Assembly (NCBI GenBank): GCA_051002015.1
Contig: JBPCMS010000012.1
Coordinates: forward strand, 1 to 64,000
Direction of reading: 5' to 3'
From: JACDBE01 sp051002015
Lineage (GTDB): Bacteria > Actinomycetota > Acidimicrobiia > Spongiisociales > UBA5794
DNA: 64,000 nt
Part shown: positions 33,905 to 42,790 of the stretch, one piece after another
How the letters are laid out: every line of letters begins with the position of its first letter
How positions within the stretch are numbered: the first letter of the stretch is position 1
The notes under the pieces: generated by a model
The model's database searches: none
What the model was told of the DNA's origin: nothing
What the model saw: the letters and a program-made list of their open reading frames with translations, nothing else
Made by a program: the position numbers and the translations under genes

Positions 33905-34938
33905 TCGCCGGCCGACCTGCGCGGCGTGCCCCGCCGGAGCACGACGGCCTGGTCGTTGACGTCCGGGCGCAGACCGGTGACCATTCGGCGGTGATCCAGT
34001 CATCGCCTCCGAGCGCAGACACCGACGCCGGTGACCCGTCGGCCGCGCCGCCGACCGGGCCGACCGGCCCGCTGGGAGATGCCGTTGCCGGCTACCTGGA
34101 ACGGTTGGCGGTCAGGCGCCGGCTCAGCGAGCACACCGTGGCCGCCTACCGTGGCGACCTCGCCCAGTTCATCGCGTTCTGTGCCGGGCGGGGTGTCTCC
34201 ACGCCTGCCCAGATCGACCGGCGCACCGTCAGGGGGTTCGTGGCCCATCTGTCGGCCGAGGGATACGCCCCGCGGTCGATCGCCCGGAAGTCGTCTGCGG
34301 TGCGAGCCTTCCTCACCGACGAGGTGCGCAACGGAGGGCTCGATGCCAACCCGGCGGTGGGCCTGGCCCGGCCCAAGCGCCCGGCCACGCTGCCCAAGGC
34401 GCTACCGGCCAACGCCGTCGCTTCCGCTCTCGACCGGCTCGGCGACGGCGACGACCCGGCGGGCCTGCGCAACCGGGCGATCCTGGAGATGCTGTACGGA
34501 ACCGGGATGCGGGTGTCCGAGCTGGCCGCCCTCACCATCGACGACGTCCCCAAGGGTGACTTCCTCAGGGTTCGGGGAAAGGGCGGCCAGCAACGCGAGG
34601 TCCCGCTGGCGGGTGCGGCCCGCCGCGCCCTCGACGCCTACGTGGCACGGGGACGGCTGCGCCTGGCCGGTCCGGCCGCGGGCAGGGCGCTTTGGATCGG
34701 GGTCCGGGGCGGGGCGCTCGACCAACGCGGCATCAGGCGGGTGGTCCGGGCGGCGATGGGGACGTTCCCGCACGCCCTGCGCCATTCCTTCGCCACCCAC
34801 CTGCTCGAGAACGGAGCGGATCTGCGCACGGTGCAGGAGCTGCTCGGCCATCGGGAGCTGGCAACCACCCAGATCTACACTGCCGTCTCCCGTCGCCATC
34901 TCAGGGCCACCTATGACCGAAGCCACCCACGGGCGTGA
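33901..34938 (+). CDS. Tyrosine recombinase XerC/XerD-like
   Basis: Site-specific recombinase of 345 residues. After a variable 55-residue N-terminus comes the SAM-like core-binding domain ([23 protein letters not shown]). The catalytic domain carries Arg in [12 protein letters not shown], Lys in [13 protein letters not shown], His-x-x-Arg in [12 protein letters not shown], His in [11 protein letters not shown], and the nucleophile Tyr in IYTAV. All catalytic residues are intact. The position next to dprA, whiG and rpsB matches the actinobacterial chromosomal Xer gene, so dimer resolution is likely. A role on the palindromic repeats has not been shown. Confidence 0.88.
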   Translation: MIAGRPARRAPPEHDGLVVDVRAQTGDHSAVIQSSPPSADTDAGDPSAAPPTGPTGPLGDAVAGYLERLAVRRRLSEHTVAAYRGDLAQFIAFCAGRGVSTPAQIDRRTVRGFVAHLSAEGYAPRSIARKSSAVRAFLTDEVRNGGLDANPAVGLARPKRPATLPKALPANAVASALDRLGDGDDPAGLRNRAILEMLYGTGMRVSELAALTIDDVPKGDFLRVRGKGGQQREVPLAGAARRALDAYVARGRLRLAGPAAGRALWIGVRGGALDQRGIRRVVRAAMGTFPHALRHSFATHLLENGADLRTVQELLGHRELATTQIYTAVSRRHLRATYDRSHPRA

Positions 34939-35695
34939 GACCAGCTCGTCCCACGCCATCGATCAGCTGTGGCATCGCTTTCGGAGCGGGGGAGATCAGG
35001 CAACCCGTCACGGGCTGATCCTCCATTACGCCCCGCTGGTCAAGTATGTGGCCGGTCGGTTCGGCGCCGGGCTGCGCCGGGCCGTCGACACCGAGGACCT
35101 CATCTCGTTCGGGACCTTCGGGCTGATCGAGGCCGTCGACCGCTTTGAGCCGGAGCGGGGGCTTCGTTTCGAGACCTACGCCGCCAACCGGATCCGGGGC
35201 GCCATCCTCGACGAGCTACGGAGGCTCGACTGGGTGCCGCGCCGGGTGCGGGCCCGATGCCGGCAGGTGCAGGAGGGCTTGGCTGAGCTCGAGCACCGGC
35301 TGCAACGGACCTGCACCGAGGAGGAGCTTGCCGACCACCTCGAGCTCGACATCGAGACGCTGCGGGACACGCTGGCCGAGATGGCCTCGGGCGGGATGGT
35401 GGCCATCGAGGAGCTGACCCCCGGCGGGGTCCCGCTCGCCGAGCTCCTCGCCGATCCCGACGCGGTCGATCCCGGAGCCGCCGCCGAGAGCAGCGAGCTG
35501 CGCCGGTTGCTGCTCGACACCGTCGCCGGGCTACCCGACAGGGACCGGTCGGTCGTCGTCCTCTACTACTTCGAGTCGATGACCCTGCAGCAGATCGCCG
35601 GGATCCTGGGGGTCACCGAGTCCCGGGTGTCCCAGATCCACGCCAAGGCCGTCCTCAGCCTGCGCAACCGGCTGATGACGGCGACCAGGGACTGA
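34913..35695 (+). CDS. whiG: FliA/WhiG-family RNA polymerase sigma factor
   Basis: Sigma factor of the sigma-28 group, 260 residues. Region 2 includes [21 protein letters not shown] and the -10 recognition stretch [37 protein letters not shown] in two blocks. Region 3 is [13 protein letters not shown]. Region 4 is [22 protein letters not shown] with a helix-turn-helix [16 protein letters not shown]. In Streptomyces WhiG lies near rpsB and controls sporulation; no flagellar genes are seen here. It overlaps the recombinase gene by 26 bp. The regulon is unknown. Confidence 0.85.
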   Translation: MTEATHGRETSSSHAIDQLWHRFRSGGDQATRHGLILHYAPLVKYVAGRFGAGLRRAVDTEDLISFGTFGLIEAVDRFEPERGLRFETYAANRIRGAILDELRRLDWVPRRVRARCRQVQEGLAELEHRLQRTCTEEELADHLELDIETLRDTLAEMASGGMVAIEELTPGGVPLAELLADPDAVDPGAAAESSELRRLLLDTVAGLPDRDRSVVVLYYFESMTLQQIAGILGVTESRVSQIHAKAVLSLRNRLMTATRD

Positions 35696-35713
35696 GCCGC
35701 AGCCGCCCTCCGC

Positions 35714-35719
35714 TACACT
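35714..35719 (+). promoter_or_regulatory. Probable -10 element upstream of rpsB
   Basis: TACACT in the context CCGCTACACTCC, just after the whiG stop, matches the -10 sequences seen before ffh and rpsO. It lies about 105 bp before the rpsB start, leaving a long structured leader. No clear -35 box was found. Confidence 0.45.
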
Positions 35720-35735
35720 CCGCCCCCAATTCGCA

Positions 35736-35794
35736 CGCTCACCGCAATCCCCAGGGTCGGAACCGCAATTCCGTGGGGGCTGGAAGGGTGAGCG
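35736..35794 (+). promoter_or_regulatory. Structured rpsB mRNA leader (nested three-stem hairpin)
   Basis: Three nested complementary pairs form one extended hairpin. CGCTCACC (35736-35743) pairs with GGTGAGCG (35787-35794), CCCCA (35749-35753) with TGGGG (35774-35778), and CGGAA (35758-35762) with TTCCG (35769-35773) around a 6-base loop CCGCAA. It precedes the GGAGG of rpsB by about 20 bases. It could be the site for autogenous control by S2, as leaders of rpsB-tsf operons are in other bacteria; that role is inferred. Confidence 0.6.
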
Positions 35795-35823
35795 GAGGTA
35801 ACCAACCCGTCAGGAGGACCACC

Positions 35824-36549
35824 GTGTCCGTCGTCAGCATGCGACAGCTACTGGAGGCCGGAGTCCACTTCGGCCACCAGACGCGTCGCTGGGATCCCAA
35901 GATGCGCCCGTTCATCTTTACCGAGCGCAACGGGATCCACATCATCGATCTCCGGCAGACGCTGCAGCGGGTCGAGCGGGCCCACGCCCTGGTCAAGGAC
36001 GTCACCACCGCCGGCGGCTCGGTGCTCTTCGTCGGCACCAAGAAGCAGGCCCAGGCGCCGATCCGCGAGGCCGCTACCGCCTCCGGGATGCCGTACGTCA
36101 ACCACCGTTGGCTGGGCGGGATGCTCACCAACTTCGCCACGATCCACAAGCGCATCCTCTACATGCTGGAGCTGGAGCGCATGGAGTCGTCCGGGGAGAT
36201 GGACCTGCTCCCCAAGAAGGAACGCCTCCGCCTGCGGCGGGAGCTGGAAAAGCTGCAGACCGTGCTCGGCGGGGTCCGTGACCTGCACCGCGCCCCGGAG
36301 GCGGTGTTCATCATCGATGTGAAGACCGAGCACATCGCCGTCACCGAGGCCGCCCGCCTCAAGATCCCGGTGATCGCCGTGGTGGACACCAATTGCGACC
36401 CCGATCTCGTCGACCTGGTGATCCCGGGCAACGACGACGCCATCCGGGCGTCCGAGCTACTCGCCGGGATCATCGCCGACGCCGCCAGGACGGGCAGGGA
36501 GCTGTCCCAGGCGTCGCGCAAGGACACCTCCCAGGAGACCGTCGGATGA
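35824..36549 (+). CDS. rpsB: 30S ribosomal protein S2
   Basis: Ribosomal protein S2, 241 residues. It has [53 protein letters not shown] and [16 protein letters not shown]; its C-terminal half includes [20 protein letters not shown] and [23 protein letters not shown] 35824 is chosen because GGAGG lies just upstream (about 35812-35817). It overlaps tsf by 4 bases (ATGA), the universal rpsB-tsf arrangement. Confidence 0.96.
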   Translation: MSVVSMRQLLEAGVHFGHQTRRWDPKMRPFIFTERNGIHIIDLRQTLQRVERAHALVKDVTTAGGSVLFVGTKKQAQAPIREAATASGMPYVNHRWLGGMLTNFATIHKRILYMLELERMESSGEMDLLPKKERLRLRRELEKLQTVLGGVRDLHRAPEAVFIIDVKTEHIAVTEAARLKIPVIAVVDTNCDPDLVDLVIPGNDDAIRASELLAGIIADAARTGRELSQASRKDTSQETVG

Positions 36550-37160
36550 TCACCGCCAAGGATGTCCAAGCCCTCCGTCAGAAGACGGGGGCGGGGATCA
36601 TGGACGCCAAACGCGCCCTCCAGGACGCCGAGGGTGATGTCGGCAAGGCCACCGAGCTGCTTCGGGAGCGGGGGCTGGCCGCCGCCGCCAAGCGCACCGA
36701 CCGGGCCCAGACCGAGGGTGCCATCGGCAGCTACCTGCACCAGCAGGCGGGTCGCGCGGTGATCGGCGTGCTGGTCGAGCTTGCCGCCGAGACCGACTTC
36801 GTGGCCAAGAGCGCCCCCTTCCAGAAGGCGGCGAACGATCTGGCGATGCACATCGCCGCCGCCCGCCCCACCTGGGTGCGACGGGAGGAGGTGCCCAAGG
36901 ACGCCCTGGCCAAGGAGCGAGAGATCATCGCCGCCCAGGCCCGCAACGAGGGCAAGCCGGAGCAGATCATCGACACGATCGTCGCCGGCAGGGTCGGGTC
37001 GTTCTACCGGGACAACGTCCTGTACGACCAGGTGTTCGTGCGTTCCGACGAGTTCGAAGGCACCGTCGCCGAGTTGGTGCAGCAGCTCGGGATCCAGATG
37101 GGCGAGAACATATCGGTGGCGCGGTTCTCCCGCCTCCAGGTCGGCCAAGGCGCCGGCTGA
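36546..37160 (+). CDS. tsf: Elongation factor Ts
   Basis: Nucleotide exchange factor for EF-Tu. The 204-residue protein has the N-terminal UBA-like domain [20 protein letters not shown] and the contact motif [19 protein letters not shown], then a compact core ending [16 protein letters not shown]. It is on the short side for the family, lacking part of the dimerisation region, as in some actinobacteria and Thermus. pyrH follows 2 bp later. Confidence 0.95.
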   Translation: MITAKDVQALRQKTGAGIMDAKRALQDAEGDVGKATELLRERGLAAAAKRTDRAQTEGAIGSYLHQQAGRAVIGVLVELAAETDFVAKSAPFQKAANDLAMHIAAARPTWVRREEVPKDALAKEREIIAAQARNEGKPEQIIDTIVAGRVGSFYRDNVLYDQVFVRSDEFEGTVAELVQQLGIQMGENISVARFSRLQVGQGAG

Positions 37161-37162
37161 CA

Positions 37163-37867
37163 ATGGCCCGCCGAGTCGTCCTCAAGCTGTCCGGTGAGGC
37201 CTTCGCCGATCCCGCCCTCAACTACGGCATCGACCCGGTGATGGTCGACCGGGTCGCCAAGGAGATCGTGGCGGTCCATGCCGAGGGCAACCAGATCGCC
37301 GTCGTGGTCGGCGGCGGCAACATCTTTCGAGGGCTCAGCTCGGCGGCACAGGGCATGGACCGGGCCAACGCCGACTACATGGGGATGCTGGCAACGGTGA
37401 TCAACGCCCTGGCGCTGCGCGACGGGATCGAGCGGGCCGGGGCCGACTGCCGGGTGCAGACCGCCATCAGCATCCAGCAGGTCGCCGAGCCCTACATCAG
37501 GCTGCGGGCGATCCGCCACCTCGAGAAGGGAAGGATCGTGGTGCTGGCCGGGGGAACGGGGAACCCGTTCTTCACCACGGACACCACCGCCGCCCTGCGC
37601 GCCGCCGAGGTGGGCGCCGACGCCGTGCTCAAGGGGACCAGGGTCGATGGGGTCTATGACGCCGACCCACGGACCAACCCGGGCGCCAACCTGCTGCACG
37701 CCGTCACCTACCTCGAGGTGATCGCCGAGAGACTCGAGGTGATGGACTCCACCGCCATTACGATGTGCATGGACAACGACCTCCCCATTCGGGTGTTCAA
37801 CATGACCGAACCCGGCAACATCGCCCGGGCCGTCCGTGGCGAACCGGTGGGGACGCTGGTCCACTGA
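37163..37867 (+). CDS. pyrH: Uridylate kinase
   Basis: Hexameric UMP kinase of the amino-acid kinase family, making UDP for RNA and cell-wall precursors. The 234-residue protein has [45 protein letters not shown], the [20 protein letters not shown] nucleotide motif and [15 protein letters not shown]. Length and order (rpsB-tsf-pyrH-frr) are standard. Start ATG 37163. Confidence 0.96.
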   Translation: MARRVVLKLSGEAFADPALNYGIDPVMVDRVAKEIVAVHAEGNQIAVVVGGGNIFRGLSSAAQGMDRANADYMGMLATVINALALRDGIERAGADCRVQTAISIQQVAEPYIRLRAIRHLEKGRIVVLAGGTGNPFFTTDTTAALRAAEVGADAVLKGTRVDGVYDADPRTNPGANLLHAVTYLEVIAERLEVMDSTAITMCMDNDLPIRVFNMTEPGNIARAVRGEPVGTLVH

Positions 37868-37907
37868 CGGGCAAGCGGACCGCGTTGCGGGGCGAACGGA
37901 GGTGGCG

Positions 37908-38459
37908 GTGCTCGAGGACGTCCTCGACGAGGCGATGACGAAGATGGACCAGGCGGTGACCCATACCGGTGGCGAGTTCGGTACGGTGCGGACCGGCCGG
38001 GCCAACCCCGGTCTGCTCCACCGCATCCACGTCGACTACTACGGCACCGCCACCCCGCTCCAGCAGCTCGCCGGCTTCAGCGTGCCCGAGGCCCGGATGC
38101 TCATCGTCTCCCCGTACGACAAGACGTCGATCACCGCCATCGAGCGCGCCATCAGGGAGGCCGACCTCGGGCTCAACCCCTCCAACGACGGCAACGTGAT
38201 CCGGCTCGCATTCCCCTCCCTCACCGAGGAGCGGCGCAAGGAGCTGATCCGCGTGGTGCGCCACATCGCCGAGGAGGGCCGGGTGGCGGTGCGCAACATC
38301 CGCCGCCACACCAAGGACGATCTCGAATCCCTTGAGGGCGACGTCTCCGACGACGACATCCATCGCGCCGAGAAGGAGCTCCAGGAGATGACCGACATCC
38401 ATATCAGACGCCTCGACGAGCTGCTCCTCCGCAAGGAGGAGGAGCTGATGGAAGTGTGA
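37908..38459 (+). CDS. frr: Ribosome recycling factor
   Basis: Splits post-termination ribosomes together with EF-G. The 183-residue protein has the three-helix bundle segments FGTVRTGRANPGLLHRIHV, YYGTATPLQQLAGFSVPEA and LNPSNDGNVIRLAFPSLTEERRKEL in two blocks, and ends KEEELMEV. GTG 37908 is chosen because GGAGG sits 5 bases upstream (37898-37902). It overlaps cdsA by 4 bases (GTGA). Confidence 0.96.
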   Translation: MLEDVLDEAMTKMDQAVTHTGGEFGTVRTGRANPGLLHRIHVDYYGTATPLQQLAGFSVPEARMLIVSPYDKTSITAIERAIREADLGLNPSNDGNVIRLAFPSLTEERRKELIRVVRHIAEEGRVAVRNIRRHTKDDLESLEGDVSDDDIHRAEKELQEMTDIHIRRLDELLLRKEEELMEV

Positions 38460-40306
38460 GGGCGCGCGTGCCCGACGACCGTCCCCGCAACGATCCCGGT
38501 GATCCGGACGATCTCGAGCCGGTCTCCGGCGACCCGCTCGACACGCTGTTCGAGGTCGAGCACGTGGGCGAGGACCACGGCGACGCCGTCGACGAGACGG
38601 GGGGCGACCCGGAAGGCGTCGGCGACGTCGACGACCCCGGCGACGCCCAGTACACGGTCGACCCGCAGCTGGGCGAGTCGCCACCCCCCGAGCTGACCGG
38701 GGGCGACACCGACGACGGTGACCAGCCGTGGCCGTGGGGTGCGCCCTCCGATCCACCGACCCCGGCTCCGGTAGCCGCAGACGACGCCCCGGTCGTCAAC
38801 GCCGACGATCCCACAGGCGACCCCCCCGAGCCGGACGCCCCCGTCATCGACGCTCCGCCTGACCATCTCGGGCTCGACGCCGTCGACGTGACCGGGGCCC
38901 CCGACCGGCCCACCGCCCATCCCGATCCCTACGGTGACCCGTTGACCGAGTCGGCTTGGGATCCGCCGGCAACCACGGACCCCATGTTCGGCGCAGACGA
39001 GATCGACCCCCCGTCGACGAGCGACATCGCCCCGGATCCTGTCGCTGACGTCGACGCCGACCTCGAGCCCTGGGATGACGGGTTCGAACCGTTTCCGGGG
39101 GCCGCCGGGGAGGACGACCACGACGATGAGCAGCCCTTCCATCCCGCTCTCCCCGCCGACGCCCTTCCCGGGGCGCCGGAGCCGGCGGCGGAACCGGGTG
39201 CGGACGGCTTCGACCCGTGGAGCGCCCCCACCGCCGCCCCCGATGATCTGGTGCCGGGGGACGGTGACGAGCCGGAGTATGGGGATGAGCCGGCCGACTG
39301 GGCAACCTTCACCGACGAGCACTACATCCGCTCCTCGACCAGCGACTACAAGGGGCTGGCAGACGAGCTGGCGGCCCGTGCCGAGGCGGAGCCGGACGTG
39401 GCCCAGAGCGCCGTTGCCGCCGGCATCCCCGGCATCGACAGCGGGGTCGTCGGGCTCGAGGACGTCGGGGACGACCCGGCACCCGCCATCGTCTACGAGC
39501 GGGGGCCGAGCGCAACCGACCTCGGGCTCCGGGTCCTCACCGGGGTCGGACTGCTCGCCCTGTTCGCCGCCGCCCTGGTCTCCCGAACCGGGCTCACCAT
39601 CGTCGCCACGGTGCTGTTCGGGCTGGCGGCCGGAGAGTTCTACGCGGTCCTGGTCCGGGTCGGTCAGCACCCGCTGTCGCTGTTCGGGCTGCTCGGGGCG
39701 GTGGGCGGCCTCATCGGCACCGCCCTGTGGGGTCTTGGGGCCATCCCGGTCGCCCTCGTCGCCACCCTGGTCGCCGTCGCCCTGTACTACGCCCTCTCCG
39801 CCTCCCGCCCCGACCCCCTGACCGACGGCGGCCTCACCGTGATGGTGGTGGCGTGGGCGCTGCTCGGCGCCTTCGTCTATCCCATCATCGATGCGCCCGA
39901 CTACCGTTGGTGGGTCTTGGCGGTGGTGGCGCTGGTGGTCGCCATGGACATCGGGCAGTACTTCGTGGGCAGAACCATGGGATCGCGCCCGCTGGCCCCG
40001 GTGGTTTCCCCGAAGAAGACGGTCGAGGGGCTCATCGGCGGGGCCGTCGTCGCCGTCGTGGTCGCCTTCGCCCTCAGCTTCCTCGGTCCGCTCACCCTGC
40101 CCAGCATGCTCGTCCTGGCGGCGGCGACGATCGTGCTCGGGCCGCTCGGAGATCTCAGCGTTTCCCTGCTCAAGCGGATCATCGGGGTCAAGGACATGGG
40201 GACGATCCTCCCCGGCCACGGGGGGATCCTCGACCGGGTCGACAGCCTGATCTTCGTCCTCCCGGCGGCGTGGGTGATCTTCGAGACGATGGGGCTGCTC
40301 ACCTGA
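38456..40306 (+). CDS. cdsA: Phosphatidate cytidylyltransferase with a long acidic N-terminal extension
   Basis: Integral membrane enzyme making CDP-diacylglycerol from phosphatidate and CTP. Residues about 350-616 form a normal CdsA with multiple membrane spans and the signature GDLSVSLLKRIIGVKDMG followed by LPGHGGILDRVDS. The first about 345 residues are Asp/Pro/Glu/Gly-rich, strongly acidic and predicted disordered (for example DDPTGDPPEPDAPVIDAPP), with an amphipathic piece YIRSSTSDYKGLADELAARA. The extension would be cytoplasmic if the first span is N-in. Actinobacterial CdsA often has a charged N-terminus, but not of this size. GTG 38456 overlaps frr, so the extension is translationally coupled and probably made. 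Confidence 0.92.
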   Translation: MRARVPDDRPRNDPGDPDDLEPVSGDPLDTLFEVEHVGEDHGDAVDETGGDPEGVGDVDDPGDAQYTVDPQLGESPPPELTGGDTDDGDQPWPWGAPSDPPTPAPVAADDAPVVNADDPTGDPPEPDAPVIDAPPDHLGLDAVDVTGAPDRPTAHPDPYGDPLTESAWDPPATTDPMFGADEIDPPSTSDIAPDPVADVDADLEPWDDGFEPFPGAAGEDDHDDEQPFHPALPADALPGAPEPAAEPGADGFDPWSAPTAAPDDLVPGDGDEPEYGDEPADWATFTDEHYIRSSTSDYKGLADELAARAEAEPDVAQSAVAAGIPGIDSGVVGLEDVGDDPAPAIVYERGPSATDLGLRVLTGVGLLALFAAALVSRTGLTIVATVLFGLAAGEFYAVLVRVGQHPLSLFGLLGAVGGLIGTALWGLGAIPVALVATLVAVALYYALSASRPDPLTDGGLTVMVVAWALLGAFVYPIIDAPDYRWWVLAVVALVVAMDIGQYFVGRTMGSRPLAPVVSPKKTVEGLIGGAVVAVVVAFALSFLGPLTLPSMLVLAAATIVLGPLGDLSVSLLKRIIGVKDMGTILPGHGGILDRVDSLIFVLPAAWVIFETMGLLT

Positions 40307-41442
40307 CCGGCGCCACCGAGCCCGTTGTGGTGCTCGGCGCCACGGGCTCGATCGGCACCCAGGCGCTGGAGGTGGCCGACCGGCTCGGTCTCGACGTCGC
40401 CGGGATCGCCGCCCGTCGCATCTCGCCGCAATTGGTCGATCTGGCCGAGCGCTACCCGCAAGCCGCCGTCGTCGCCGTCGACCATCCGGCCGGGCACGAT
40501 CTTCCCACCTGGTTCGGCGTCCGTCTCGCCACCGGGGTCGAAGCCCTCGACGCGATGGCGGCCACCCCGGGCGCCGTGGTGGTCAACGGGGTCGTCGGCT
40601 GCGCCGGGCTCCGTCCATCGCTCGCCGCCCTCGCCGCCGGCAACCGCCTCGCCCTCGCCAACAAGGAGAGCCTGGTGGCCGGCGGGGGGTTGGTGTTGGA
40701 GGCGGCGCGGGCCGGCGGGGGAGCGATTGTCCCCGTCGACTCCGAGCACTCCGCCATCGAGCAGTGCCTGCTCGGCGAGCCGGGGGGGATCGCCCGGCTG
40801 ATCCTCACCGCCTCGGGCGGCCCGCTCCGGGGCCGCTCCGCCGCCGAGATGGAGGCGGTGACGGTGGAGGAGGCGCTGGCCCATCCCACCTGGGACATGG
40901 GGCCCAGGATCACGGTCGACTCGGCCACGATGATGAACAAGGCACTCGAGGTGGTGGAGGCGCACCACCTGTTCGGGGTCGGCTACCACGCCATCGACGT
41001 CATCATCCATCCCCAGAGCGTTATCCACTCGATGGTGGAGTTCGTGGACGGCAGCGTCAAGGCCCAGATGGGCGAGCCCGACATGCGGGTGCCCATCCAG
41101 TACGCCATCACCGGGGCCCGGCGGCGACCGGGGACGACACCACCGCTCGATCTCGGCGGTCGGGCGCTCAGCTTCGAGACCCCGGACCGGGAGGCCTTCC
41201 CCTGCCTGGAGCTGGGGTATGAGGCGGGGCGGCGCGGGGGGATCGCCCCCGCCGTGCTCAACGCCGCAGACGAGGTGGCCGTCGCCGCCTTCCTCGAGGG
41301 GAGGATCGGGTTCGCCCGGATCGCCCGGCTGGTCGGGTCCGTGCTGGAGCAAACCCCCGACCGGGTCCCGGGCTCGGTGGCCGATGTGCTCGACGCCGAC
41401 GGCGAGGCCCGCCGGCTCGCCGCCGAGCTGCTGCCTACGTAA
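40303..41442 (+). CDS. dxr: 1-deoxy-D-xylulose-5-phosphate reductoisomerase
   Basis: Second enzyme of the MEP isoprenoid pathway (DXP to MEP, NADPH). It has VVLGATGSIGTQALEVAD, LALANKESLVAGG, the metal ligand region VPVDSEHSAIEQCL, LTASGGPLRGRS, HPTWDMGPRITVDSATMMNKALE and HPQSVIHSMVEF. About 379 residues. The start is uncertain: CTG 40303 overlaps the cdsA stop (CTGA) and gives the best N-terminal length. GTG 40327 would be very short and GTG 40270 lies inside cdsA. It precedes rseP and ispG, a dxr-rseP-ispG order common in actinobacteria. Confidence 0.93.
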   Translation: MTGATEPVVVLGATGSIGTQALEVADRLGLDVAGIAARRISPQLVDLAERYPQAAVVAVDHPAGHDLPTWFGVRLATGVEALDAMAATPGAVVVNGVVGCAGLRPSLAALAAGNRLALANKESLVAGGGLVLEAARAGGGAIVPVDSEHSAIEQCLLGEPGGIARLILTASGGPLRGRSAAEMEAVTVEEALAHPTWDMGPRITVDSATMMNKALEVVEAHHLFGVGYHAIDVIIHPQSVIHSMVEFVDGSVKAQMGEPDMRVPIQYAITGARRRPGTTPPLDLGGRALSFETPDREAFPCLELGYEAGRRGGIAPAVLNAADEVAVAAFLEGRIGFARIARLVGSVLEQTPDRVPGSVADVLDADGEARRLAAELLPT

Positions 41443-41487
41443 ACGCCCGACCGAGTACCGTTTCCCCGTCCCCGAGGAAAGCAGCCC

Positions 41488-42753
41488 ATGGGCCCTGCCG
41501 TCATGATCATCGGCGTGCTGCTGATGGTCGTCATCCACGAAGCCGGCCATTTCGTGGCGGCCAAGTTCTTCAACATCAAGGCGACCGAGGCCTTCTTCGG
41601 CTTCGGGCCGCGCCTGTGGTCGACGAAGCGGGGGGAGACCGAGTACGGAGTCAAGGCGATCCCGCTGGGCGGCTACGTCCGGATCACCGGGATGAACCCG
41701 TTCGAAGAGGTGGCCCCCGAGGACGAGGGCCGCACCTACCGGGAGAAGCCGTTCTGGCAGAAGTCGGTGGTGGTGCTGGCCGGCATCGCCAGCCATTTCG
41801 TCGTCGCCTTCCTGCTGTTCTACGGCCTCTCCATGACCGTCGGCCGGACAGACCCCACCACCACCATCGCCGCCGTCAGCGATGTCCACGTGATCGGCGA
41901 TCTGGGCGATGACGCCGTCCCGCTGGCGCTGCGTCCCGACGACGTCGTGATCTCGGTCGACGGGGTGCCCATCGACAGCATCGACCCGGCCACCGCGCTC
42001 CCGGGCAGCACGGTCGCCGTCGTGGTCGAGCGCGACGGGACCGAGCAGACGCTCACCACCACCGACGCGGTGGTTCCCGCCCCGGCGCGGCTCGTCGGGC
42101 TGCGGACCGGCGACCGCCTGGTGGCGATCGACGGGGTCACCATCGAGGACTGGAACCATTTCGTCGCCCTCATCCACGACCGTCCAGGCGATGCGGTCAC
42201 GATCGGGGTCGACAGGGGCGGCGAGACGCTCGAGATGGCCGCCACCCTGGCGGTGTCGACGGACACCGGCATCGAGACCGGGTTCCTCGGGGTCGGCCCC
42301 GAGCCGGAGACGGTGCGGTCGGGTCCGATCGAGGCGTTGGGGGTGGCCGGATCGGACCTGGTCATCGCCACCAGGGAGAGCGTGAAGGGGCTCGGCGGCC
42401 TGGTCACCAACTTCGGATCGATCCTCGGCGCCACCGTCGGGGACAACCCCGAGGTCCTCGACCAGGTGCGCCCCATCAGCCCGATCGGGCTGACCAGGGT
42501 GGCCAGCTCGGTGGAGATCGCCCTGTTGCTGCTCGCCTGGGTCAACGTGTTCGTCGGGGTGCTCAACGTGGTGCCGCTGTACCCGCTCGACGGCGGGCAT
42601 TTCGCCGTGGCCCTCTACGAGAAGGTCAGGGGCCGTCCCGCCGACGTCCGCAAGCTGCTCCCGGTGGCGGCGGCGGTGTTCGCCTTCATCGTGCTGCTCG
42701 GCATCCTCGGCTTCTACTTCGACATCGTCAGCCCGATCGAGCTCCCCGGGTGA
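41488..42753 (+). CDS. rseP: RseP/Rip1-type site-2 intramembrane metalloprotease
   Basis: M50B zinc protease that cleaves membrane-embedded anti-sigma factors or signal-peptide remnants. The 421-residue protein has HEAGH at residues 17-21 in the first membrane span and the third ligand in NVVPLYPLDGGHF. Two PDZ-like segments lie between (DDVVISVDGVPID and GDRLVAIDGVTIEDW), and hydrophobic spans occur around residues 95-120 and near the C-terminus. All catalytic residues are present. A purine-rich site GAGGAAAGCAG precedes the ATG. Mycobacterial Rip1 occupies the same position between dxr and ispG. Confidence 0.94.
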   Translation: MGPAVMIIGVLLMVVIHEAGHFVAAKFFNIKATEAFFGFGPRLWSTKRGETEYGVKAIPLGGYVRITGMNPFEEVAPEDEGRTYREKPFWQKSVVVLAGIASHFVVAFLLFYGLSMTVGRTDPTTTIAAVSDVHVIGDLGDDAVPLALRPDDVVISVDGVPIDSIDPATALPGSTVAVVVERDGTEQTLTTTDAVVPAPARLVGLRTGDRLVAIDGVTIEDWNHFVALIHDRPGDAVTIGVDRGGETLEMAATLAVSTDTGIETGFLGVGPEPETVRSGPIEALGVAGSDLVIATRESVKGLGGLVTNFGSILGATVGDNPEVLDQVRPISPIGLTRVASSVEIALLLLAWVNVFVGVLNVVPLYPLDGGHFAVALYEKVRGRPADVRKLLPVAAAVFAFIVLLGILGFYFDIVSPIELPG

Positions 42754-42790
42754 TCGGCGGCGCACGCCGGATCCGTACCATGGCTCGCTG

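Noticed and set aside
33901..34938. Xer-type recombinase as mobiliser of the palindromic repeats
   Set aside because: All catalytic residues are present, but its neighbours and position match the ordinary chromosomal Xer gene and no repeat unit lies near it, so linking the two would be speculation.
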